From Kudoa neothunni (taxonomy: Eukaryota > Cnidaria): a stretch of 64,000 nt of DNA. The position numbers and the translations under genes are program-made. The stretch covers positions 10,974,001 to 11,038,000 of the forward strand of contig OZ199840.1 in assembly GCA_964304625.1 (NCBI GenBank). The letters are read 5' to 3'. Position 1 is the stretch's first letter. Every line of letters begins with the position of its first letter. This document shows, piece by piece, positions 50,701-60,774 of this stretch. The notes beneath the pieces were generated by a model that did not search any database, was not told the origin of the DNA, and saw nothing but the letters and a program-made list of their open reading frames with translations.

Positions 50701-53700
50701 CGCGACTATTAAAATTTTTGCTTACCGTGGTTGTTTACTCGGTTTATAAACAATTTTTACTATTTATTCACCTTCAAACGAATTTGGAATGTATTACACC
50801 CCAAACACTTTGAATCGGGTTATAAAATCTTCCACACACTACCAATAGATTTAAAAATCCCGTTACCCTCCTATATTTCTTTCTACTTTCGTATATTAAA
50901 AGTTTTAAATCATTACGTGAATAATTCCCTCCCAAAAAAATCCATCGTCCAACAAATTTTGTAGTTAAAATAACCCCAGCGTTTTTTTTAAATTAATTGT
51001 AAAAATTGTTGTGAGCTAATTCGGAAGTTTTTATAAAATTATTTGGTAAAAATGCCGGTAAAAACAGAAATCATTCCACAATTTAATCTATGCCGTATAG
51101 CTTCGGCGAAGTTTCGGTTAAATCGCTCACGATCGTGTCTGTGTTTATGTTTGTTAATTGTAAGTAGGGCTTCAAAAAATTGAGAGTTTAGGGATTATCC
51201 AGAAGTTCGAAGAGATTAAGTTAATGTATTAACGAGATTGTGTGATTCGTTCACAGTGGATTTTTCTAATCAAAATTCAGCAGTGTATTATTCTTTGGAA
51301 TAAACTATTTTGTTTCTTTTAAAATATCAGCTAAACTACAGTACTACTGTAACTGCGTAGAACTTCGGGCGGTGTCGCATACAAAATCGGAAATAAAGTC
51401 GTTCCCTACAATTTGTCCTACGAACTGATTTATCTTTCAAAATTTTTCCATTTTTCTTTATATCGTAAAAAATTTAAAATTATAGAAAAATAAGAATTTT
51501 TTAAAGTATTTATCGACAGCATAGAGATTTCATGTGAATCCGAATATGCACGACGTGAGATTTATTTCCAGTTTACAAGATAATTTTTGTTGGTCTAAAA
51601 TTTATTAAGTTACCTTTTTTATAAAAAAAAGTGAAAATTTTTCAATAATGGAGTGAATTAACAGGATGAGTTGTAGGAAATGACTTTATTCCCGATTTTG
51701 TATGCGACACCGCCTGAAATTGACACACATATTGTAGCTTAGTCCAATTTTGTGTAAAACCTTAAAAGAGACTTTGTCGGTTGATATTTGAAAGGTTTGT
51801 CTTAATTAGACATTTGATAAACCATATATCGATATTTTCTTAAATGATCTAAATCTTTACGCTTTTTATACTTTAGTAAAAATTAAATTTTATCACAAAA
51901 ACGTATCTGGCTATTTTAGTGACATTTGAAATGAACACTATTGATATTTTCTTATCTAATTATTCCTTATTTATCCAATATTTATTAGTTTTTGCTTTTC
52001 CGCATAAATCAGGGTCATATTCAAAATATGCCATAACAAAGTGCATGAGATTATATGATGTTATATTTAGATGATTACTATTATTTTTTTGTCGGGAGGG
52101 TAATTTGGACTACTTTTTCGCGTATCTAGAAACTTAGAATATATTTTTCGCTGATCCATTCATCTTTCTTATGGAAAAATAACGTGAACAGTTTTATCGG
52201 ACGCATGTGATGATTAATTAAATAAAATAATCTGATTATTCGATTTAGATATTCTGATTAAACGTTGAAATAATAAAAATACGCCTCATAACGTACACTA
52301 ATGTATTAACATCATGAAACAACATTTAATTTAAATGGTTAAGAAGAATTTTATGGAGACATCAGCTTCAGAATTCATAGTTGAACAAAACATTATAAAT
52401 TTACACGCGAATAATCTAATTTTTTATTAATCTGATTTGTACGCTATCGAAATAACTTTACTAAATAAAAGGGATCTTTCTTCGCAATGTTTTATTTCAA
52501 ACAAATTTTAGTAAAATGTTACAAATTACGAAAAAAATTGGTTACGTAAAAACATCGGGCAATGACCCTGAGTGTGCGCTAGTTCATCATAATGGAAATT
52601 ATCAACAACGAAATTACAATATTATTTGAAGTAGTCAGAAAAATTCAAGTGTATACATATTATATTATTATTATTAAAATACTAATAATAAAAATAATAG
52701 GTTAATTAAATATAGAAAAACACATATATACACTAATTCAATAATTTTCTCCAAATTGTTCCCCCGCCATCAATAATTGACTCTTCCGGTCATATCGGTT
52801 TCCGACCCCTGGCATATACGCTACATTGTACATGTCGTATGGTGATGGTTAGTACTTTTATCCGGAAATATGATTAAATAGTTCTTCCAGTTTCTGGTTA
52901 CCGAGTTTAAGGATAGTCGAACATTTATCGACACGTAATGTCAATAAAATTTATAATTAATTCCGGATAATCGAGGTTCGACTGTATTATGGTTTACTAA
53001 ATATATAAAATTGTTCAATTTAATTTGAATGGATTAAAAATATATTATTTATACCATTCGACTTTGTTTAACATTATTAATTGAAAATTACTAATAATAT
53101 TAAATAGTTTTATTATGTATTTATATTATTCGTACATCTATTAGACACAAACTACACAAAACAAAAAATCCATATAAGTGGGGGCTCTCTAATAAAGGAT
53201 CCGCTTGTGGTTATGCTAATTATGGATTGATAAAGGTATGTCATCAATTAGGTCAAATATAAAACGTGTTTGTATATTTAGATTGGTTTTGAGATACCGC
53301 GTGCGTTTACAGGAAGGGTTTTGGCGTACGAAATTGGTAATATACTAGGATTACATGATGTTGAGAACGAAAATCCGTATTGCAAATGTGGGGGAAGTAA
53401 TGGTCGTTGTATTATGAATAAACCTCAAGCGACTGAGTATTCAGTTAATCAATATAGCTAAATTTTATGACCTGTTAGAATGCTTGATCCTAATGTTTTG
53501 CCCTTTCACAACTGTTCACTTCTTCATTTAGATAGACTTGAGTTACCTTGTATTAATAAATGCCCCAAAGTATCTTATTTATTAATTATTTACATCAGTT
53601 TATTTTAGAAAAATGTATTTTCAAAATGTGGAGATGGAATAGTTGATAAGGAAGACGGCGAAGAATGTGATTGTGGTGACAAAGAAGTGATTAAAATCAA

Positions 53701-55151
53701 TATAAAATAAAGATATATATAGAATTGATTTCCATTAATCTATATTTGCGTTTAAAACCTCTCAATTTTATCATAAATATATTCATTAGAATTGTGAAGC
53801 TTTGGGTGTAAGTGAATGTTGTGATCACAATACGTGCAAATTTAAAAATGGATCCACGTGTGCTAACGAAGATTGTTGCTTTCAGTGCCAAGTATGATCA
53901 ATTCATGTAAATCATCTTATAAGTTAAAGATAACCGATGGAATGATGTGCAGTAAATCTTATAATAGTTGCCAATGGGAAGGAAAATGCGAAAACAATGG
54001 ATTATTTGTATTTTTTAGTTAAAATAATATTTCTTAATAATAATTAGTGCCCCCAAGCTGATTTCCTTGTTAACGGAATGTCCTGCAGAGAAAATGTAAT
54101 CATATATATAAATACAATAAAACGTACACAAGGTTTATTTACCACACATAAATAATAGAGTGTTTGCTACAAGGGTTCATGTAATGATTTGGATGAGTAT
54201 TGTGAGAAAATGTTCCCATATGGTATAGTTATTTATATAAATTTAAAGTTAACATTTAAATTAGCTGAAGTTAGTGTCCATTCTCGTAGATGCCAAAACT
54301 ATCAAAATTTGCCACATAAGACGGAAAAAAGTATTGTGAAGTAAGTCGAAAAATTATATTATAATTTAAGTTTGCAATATTTTATTGTATCATAAATACC
54401 AGTTAGAAATTATTTGTGGGAAATTTGCAAATATTTTTATTTAGCTTTAGAAAGTATTTTATTAAAGTTTTTGATAACATTCAAATTTCCATAATTATTA
54501 ATATGAGCAAACTCCAGTTCACCGACGAGATAAATTTCCAAATTTTTTTAGGCACGATTTAGGAAAAATAATCGTTATGTATAGATTGCATCAATTTATT
54601 TTATTGATACAGTACTAAATATATGTGAAGTTTTATTTAAATACTTATTTTTTCCTATTATGAGACTTTTAAGAAATTGAACATTTATGTTAAACCGGCA
54701 AATTAATCTAATGTTCGTTACATTGAACAATACGAGCGAATGGGTTTTCGTTAATAATGCGTTTTTGTTTAATTTTGTTGCTTATATGTTCCTATTTACC
54801 AAAAATATTAGAGTAAATATATAATTTCAAATTCAATTAATAATTCTATTCATTCTATTAGGGATATAAGATGTCCCTTAATTTGGTGTGAAGTGTCATC
54901 TGTATTTCCAATAACAAGTTATGAGAAAATTCTAGCAGTAAATGACGGATTATCCGTAACATGCCGGTATCAATAACCCAAATGTTCCTATTAATATGAG
55001 TCTCCAGCACTTTACATGGATCTTTTGGTGTTGCTCCTAATGGTTACCCCTGTGGTGATTTAATGGTATTAAATGGAATTGATATTTATTTTTAAAATTA
55101 TATTTTTTCAATTAGGTTTGTGATGGGGGATATTGTGTCCCTTATGTTTAA
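47761..55151 (+). CDS. ADAM-like protein: reprolysin-type, disintegrin and Cys-rich domains, predicted protease-dead
   Basis: Exons spread over 7.4 kb. Metalloprotease-like domain: 47761-47844 (CIDIEIIVTNHV), 47887-47955 (NVIQMLEVAQK), 47993-48139 (LHNIQLSLSGIVYLRETD), 53145-53235 (WGLSNKGSACGYANYGLI), 53282 onward (GRVLAYEIGNILGLHD ... GGSNGRCIMN) and PFHNCSLLHLDRLELPC. The zinc motif HExGHxxGxxH reads YEIGNILGLH, so two of three zinc His are lost. Disintegrin: KCGDGIVDKEDGEECDCGDK, then SECCDHNTCKFKNGSTCANE. Cys-rich: DGMMCSKSYNSCQWEGKC, NGMSCREN, VCYKGSCNDLDEYC, GYPCGDLM, VCDGGYCVPYV and TAA. Minor introns are short, but one of about 5 kb (48140-53144) is full of transposon pieces. No EGF, TM or tail was found after the Cys-rich part, and the prodomain exons were not located. 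The junction at 53145 is uncertain in phase. Confidence 0.82.
48225..50760. mobile_element. Inverted-repeat element inside the ADAM intron
   Basis: It begins CAGTCCAACCTCGATTATCC. The arm 48305-48450 (GGATCCGTATAACTCGCATG, GGGGTTGTCTATTGCTAC, AACCCAGTTAATATTTG) is matched in reverse complement at 50520-50690. The outermost right end does not match the left TCGATTATCCGG end well, so the limits are approximate. Confidence 0.55.
51364..51718. mobile_element. 355-bp MITE with ~57-bp terminal inverted repeats
   Basis: Left arm 51364-51421 starts TTCGGGCGGTGTCGCATACA; right arm 51662-51718 is its reverse complement with few mismatches (ends TATGCGACACCGCCTGAA). AT-rich core, no coding capacity. 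Lies in the ADAM intron. Confidence 0.85.
52742..52985. mobile_element. Nested hAT-end and Tc1-type-end fragments in the ADAM intron
   Basis: The reverse strand at 52812 reads CCAGGGGTCGG and continues with GATATGACC, then AATTATTGATGGCGGG, matching the sequence at 62424. The reverse strand at 52985 reads ACAGTCGAACCTCGATTATC, the same terminal family as 48225 and 57090. Two different element families therefore abut here. Confidence 0.6.
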
Positions 55152-55379
55152 TCCACGGTTACTATAGATTAAAAAATATTTCACACTCATATAGCATTAT
55201 TCCTTTACATTTATCAACTACTGTATATTTGAAATATGTTTTATCAATATACGTATTCCATTTTTTTATGAATTCAGAATGGAGAAAACTGGATAACGCG
55301 GTCGCGAATGTTGTTTTTTATGCGACAGTACAGGCACACGCGTTGGGGTTGTAATGTCGGAGCAACTTTGTGAATCCAA

Positions 55380-56750
55380 GTATAAAATAATCAAAACACA
55401 ACGAAATTCTGAGACGCTTTTTGATCAAAATTACTTTTTCACTAAATAACACTCTGGTAAGACTTCACAATTTTAGAGATTTCAAAACAGGAAGTACCCT
55501 GGAAAAATTTCTACCTCGTCCGTCATTGGATCAAATTGATAAGCTCGAACTCGTCAAAGAGCATAATCATATTTTATCTGACAACGATATTTCTAAGATG
55601 TTTTTTTCGACCAATATTAATAATTTATAGGAAATTAGTTCGTATTCCACCCGTAAAGTTTCTTCATTAGCAACAAACAATGTAAAATTATGCGATCTAC
55701 CAATCTTAAATAAAAATCACATCTATAAAAATATGCACAATGTAATAAAAAGGAATTCTATTGTAGTCGTATCTACAAAAAAATTTCTGAAACTTTAAGA
55801 CTCTTGATGGTAAAAATTTTTTTCTGTTTGACTCAGCACTGGAAACCCCAGACAGAATAGTACTGTCGATTACTGATGATAATCCTGAACATTCAAAAAA
55901 CTCAAGAATGATGATTGGGGATGGTACTTTTAAGGTCTTCTCAAGAGCTTATCTCTTCGACTATATGTTATACATGGAAAAATATTTTCGAATGTTTATC
56001 CACTGGTATACATATTATTGAAAACAAAGAGAGTGATTATTTGACGGCAATAAATATTATTAAAATAAGTTTGATAATAGCTTCCCAAACTACATAATTA
56101 TTGATTTCGAGGTGGCTGCATATGTTCCTGTTAAAAAAACAGCAAAATCTAAGATATAATACGTTTATCTATGTCATTTTGGTCAATGTATTTTTGTAAA
56201 AATTCTAAATTTAAGATTAGATGCTAATGATTATAATCAGAATTACGAATTTAAATTTTTAGTTAAATACCTTACCCCTATAGCATTTGTTCCACTTGAA
56301 TATGTAGACATAGAGTATCAGAAAGTTCTAAGGACATCATTAGAATATCAAAATATTAATCTTGTTCCGTTTTTCAACTATTTTGAAACAAAATTTCTAA
56401 AAGGGACAAAATATCCTATCGAGTGTTGGAACACGTGTGAAACAGTTATGGAAGATATACCCTTAAGTTTAAACAACGCAGAAACGTCTAACCGTCATTT
56501 TAGCGATAAATTTGATTATTACCATTCAGATCTTTCAATATTTTTTAAAAAGTTAAAGGTTAATAAAGTAATGTTATGAATGACATCGAATACTACATGC
56601 TTAATGTGACACGCATTATCGATAATATGTACAGGCGAAAATTGGGCTCTCTCAAAGAAATTTGCAAAAATTATCATGCATATTATAATATGACATACAT
56701 TCAATTTATAGCCAAAATACATGATTGGAAGTTAATTGATTAACTTATTT
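55380..56750 (+). pseudogene. Mutator-like (MULE) transposase remnant
   Basis: An N-terminal part (55421-55630) ends LVKEHNHILSDNDISKM, like the post-FLYWCH Cys/His segment of animal MULEs. The MULE domain follows in broken frames: ILSITDDNPEHS-type start (RIVLSITDD), IGDGTFKVFSRAYLFDYMLY (first catalytic D in DGTFK), IIIDFEVAAYVPV (second D), CHFGQCIFVKI (the C-HF-Q signature), YLTPIAFVPLEYV, then FNYFETKFLKG, WNTCETVMEDIPLSLNNAET and FFKKLKVNK. Frame shifts and stops near 55800, 56020, 56160 and 56580 show it is inactive. Termini not found. Confidence 0.75.
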
Positions 56751-57089
56751 ATAGTTCATCTATTACCGTTCAAAATATTGTGTATTTATTTGCGCCAGCG
56801 TATTTGAGATTGCCCAGTTTTCTCTTTATGGATATTAATTAACTTAGTAACGGCTGAATTAAGCAGAAACAACAAAAATATTTTTTATTTTGATATGACT
56901 CATTTACTCATATCAATTTTAATTAGCTTTTTAAAAATTATATTGTTTGTCCTGGAAATTGTTCTTATAATAATTTTCATTTATAAATTTATTTTGAATC
57001 GATTTATTTACGTTGAATCTTTTACTCGAGTTTTACTAATAGCCAGCGCAAAGACACATTTTCATGGTAATTAGTGATGCGATTTTTAG

Positions 57090-57250
57090 GATACGACAAA
57101 ACCTCGATTATCCGGAAAATCTAGGACCAGCCATTTTCTTTCCAGATAACCGAATATTTATCCACACTGGATTTTAATAAAATCCAAATATAATTTAAAA
57201 TATATTCTGAATAGCACGAATTCCAAATATCCCGGATTGACTGGATTGGA
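57090..57250. mobile_element. Short MITE of the CTCGATTATCCGG family
   Basis: AACCTCGATTATCCGGAAAA followed by CCAGCCATTTTCTTTCC matches the first 60 bases of the element at 48225 (CCAGTGATTTTCTTTCCGG). The far end near 57235 (CCCGGATTGACTGG) is only weakly complementary. Confidence 0.5.
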
Positions 57251-57783
57251 AAAACAATGCATATCAATCACAAAGAAATATGTATATTCGAGTGAGGATA
57301 AAAAAATGTTGTAAATGATAGACTTGGCGTAGAAATTATAATAATATCTCCGTATTTTTATTTTTTTTATTTATAATATATATTATTAAATAACATTCAG
57401 ATTTTCACCGTTTATATTCTGATAATATTGTTTTCAAAAATATTTGTTATTCATTATTGTATAGTTTTTGATTTTAATTTTTCTGTACAGTTATGACGCA
57501 ACCTAAATAAACTCCTAAGTACAATGTGACTAGTTAAATAATTTAATTGCTACCAATTTTGAATTCTCGATGGGTTAAATTAGATAAATTAATAAATCTT
57601 TTATAAATCATAATGTTGGAGTGTAATCTCAGACATTCCAATTTATATTTGAATCATATTTTATTTATTGCTCAAAAAACAAAAAAATAGTTCATTAACT
57701 CACACAACTATACCTATAAATAGTTAATTTAAATCGTATAATATAAAAATTGAATCTTTTGTATCATATTAAACTATAAGTAA

Positions 57784-60774
57784 CTAATTTTTGTTTTTCA
57801 TATATCCAAAACAGAATCCTGCTCCAATTATCACTATTACAACCGGAACCACAACTGAAATAATTCTAAATGGAAAAATTAGTAATATGAACCAAACTTT
57901 ATCTACATTGTATTTCTTGATCTAAAAAATATATAAAAGTTATTATGTATATGTTTGGCATTACGTTGATTTGTTTGAGGTTTCTCCTAATGATTAAAAT
58001 AAAAATTTCTGAATAATAATAATAATATTTTAAATACCTCTTTTTATTATAGCAGTTCCAAAAATTGTCTTATCAATGCTATGAATTACCCTCAAGCGGT
58101 AATCACTGTTATCTTCCACATCCGAAATCGAGATATCCCTACAAGATGGGAATACAGTACAGTCTCGACCAACAACCATGCATTTTTTCGCAATTGGTTT
58201 GGCAACATTATCCCATTCTATTAATTCCCATTTGCATAAAGAATTTTCATCCGTTCCCTGAGGTAGAATAGTTTTAACCTGTAGTGTTTTATCGTCGCGT
58301 ACGATCACAATATCTATATTTTTATTCATGTCCTCATTCGATACGAGTGATGGATCTAAATATTATAATTTTACAATGAAAATGATAGAAGATATAATTT
58401 CACATCGTGTATGAATTAAATATATTTAATACTTGACAAAAAACAAATTTAAAGTAATAATACTTTTTGGTATAGATATAGACACTTCTTCCGATCTTCC
58501 GATAGCAGTAACTAACAATTTATACTCTTTATCTGCTTCATACCCTACACCCACCACAATACTATTGCATAAAGGTGCCTGAGTACATGGTGGAAATCGT
58601 ACATTAATATTTGTTGATTGCGTTGAAGGTGTAGTTGGATCAGAGGTGGGGGTTCCTGCTCTCGCAATTTTCAATTCATTGGATGTTGATGGTAGTGCTA
58701 ATTTTTGAACAGGACTAGTTGAATCTTTGACATCAACATTTATATTTATTTCACCTTTAAGAATTTTTGATACAGCTTTTGTTTTGGGGATTGAAGTAGG
58801 TGGAGGACAAACTAAAACCTCCTTGAATATTTCGTCATTCCTCTGAAGTTTGAATTCGCATTCCGCATCTGGATCGGGAGTAGATAAGGTTCCAACAACT
58901 TTGAATCCTTTATCCAAGAAACTTGATGTTAATGTAAGTGTTGCCAAATCTAATAAATTTAATTTCGAATTTATTACGAAAATTAAAATACTGGTTTTGA
59001 CACCAGAGTACGTCTTCGTTGCGTACTCTTTGTGTGCAACAACTTTGATGTCATAAGTTGATCCTGGAATGAGGTTAATGATGGTTTTAGACTCCTTGCA
59101 ATGTCCTCTGCAAGGGAAGCTGTCTGAGCAATGTGCGTCGATGAATGCGTTTTTTCCTGCCATGCTTATATAATAAGTGCATGTGGGTTGTTCTGTAGTT
59201 GTTTCTTCGGCACCTTCTAATGCTTTAATTACAGCTGTTGACTCGGTAACTGTTGGATTGGTAGTGATAAATACTGCGTTCGTTTTGGGGCCTATATATA
59301 AACATTGAATCTATTTTTCAATAAATATTAATTTACTTGTCCTTACAAATAAGTATTCGTTAAAACCGGTTTGATCATCGGTGTTTGCAGATGCAATCTC
59401 AATCATCGTAGGTTTTCCCTCCCCAATATTTTGAATAGATAAGCTAGTGTTGCATTCTGTTTGACAAGGACTAGTATCACAAGTTGCTGCTGTTCCCGAT
59501 CTAGCAGTTGGTCTTGGTTTGTCGGCAGGGAAGTGTTTTATGTGACATGTGGTAAATATGTTTGAATCAGTTGGTTTAAACGGAGATGCATTCAATGTAA
59601 CCCCAGTACTTCTTAAATCCTTCAACAAACCACCTTCTGGCTCAATAATTACTAGATATAATTACAAAATAGTGAATCATCCATAATTCTACCAAATTTT
59701 TTTTGTTTATATCCTTCATATTTTTCCTCAGTCGCTTTTATATCGTGATGCCTGGTTTGGATCGAAATATCAACAAGAACTTTTGATGGAGCAAGAGTTA
59801 GCCGGACATTATCGCATGGTGCATAGCATTCCTTTCCTGTTGCCCCACAAATGTGCGAATAAGTACCTTTAGTTGTACCAGCAGCATCTCTGATACCAAA
59901 ACGGCATATTTCTGTTGGAAAATTATTTGAAAACTTAATGTAATATTCAGTTTTCTTATTATCGGATTCAAAGGCCACATAATATTGTGGTTTGAAAACA
60001 TCGATTTCTTTTTTCATGTATGCGTTTGGCATTTGATAAAAGAAGCTTGGATATTTTTCACACTGCATTTCGTAATATGGAATCATTAAATCAAATTCAA
60101 CTTCAGCAATACTAGCAGCCACGCAATCAGCACCAGCTGTTCCAGAGTGGTATTCAACCTTTTTATATTTTACTGGACAGTTCACATTATCACACGTTAT
60201 AACAGAAAATTTTAATTTCTGAGCATTTGTTGATATTGCAACCTGAGGATTCACAAGTAATGCTAAATAGTAACTAAGTTTCGGTCAATGCAAATTTATT
60301 AATACGCATTTCGAATCCAAAAACGTTTCCACCCTTTGTATTACTTGCAGCAGTTGCAGCAGAGTCAGCTGCAAAAACATATATGTACTTGTTTCTTGGA
60401 GAGAGTATTTTATATGTCAATTTATTCGTTGCGCTGTTACAAGGAATTACACATTTTCCCTGTCCACTTGTACCATCGCTATCAGGACATGTATTTATTT
60501 CCTCATATGCCGACAGGTCACTTTTTCCCTTTTTTATTAGACAATGTTGGTTGTTTCCATAATCAATACCGCTCAAAGTAAGTTTTAGTTTTTTACTTTT
60601 ATCTTCATCATCTATAATTGTGTAGGAGAGCTTTTTTGCTTCTTGTGCTGCTGGCGGGTTTACATCTGCAGAATAGCATTTAACATCTAAATAAATTTTC
60701 ATCTGGTGTAAAAAATACTTATATTTACATAATAATACAGGCAGAACTATAAATTTAAATATTTGTTCTCTCAT
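57784..60774 (-). CDS. Modular single-pass membrane protein, complete paralogue of the left-edge gene
   Basis: Minus-strand exons: 60774-60306, 60262-59693, 59651-59337, 59291-58992, 58949-58464, 58355-58038, 57986-57965, 57865-57784. The first exon starts with a signal-like MREQIFKFIVLPVLLCKY; a tiny intron near 60695-60720 is possible. Internal exon lengths 570, 315, 300, 486 and 318 nt are all multiples of three. Junctions 1-6 are phase 1 and the last is phase 2, exactly as in the left-edge gene. Domains are Cys-containing and FN3-like (KESKTIINLIPGSTYDIKV, CRGHC, CQTEC, CYAPC, CVIPC). A Ser/Thr/Pro-rich stretch (TPTSDPTTPSTQSTN) is probably O-glycosylated or a stalk. The end IISVVVPVVIVIIGAGFCFG plus YMKNKN is the membrane anchor. 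Role unknown; extracellular recognition or a parasite surface antigen is inference. Confidence 0.85.

Noticed and set aside
57896-57935. Extra exon between the 22-nt linker exon and the anchor exon of the right-hand membrane protein (after a TTTTTTAG acceptor)
   Set aside because: The frame through it meets a stop; direct splicing from the 22-nt exon to the anchor keeps frame and matches the left-edge gene.
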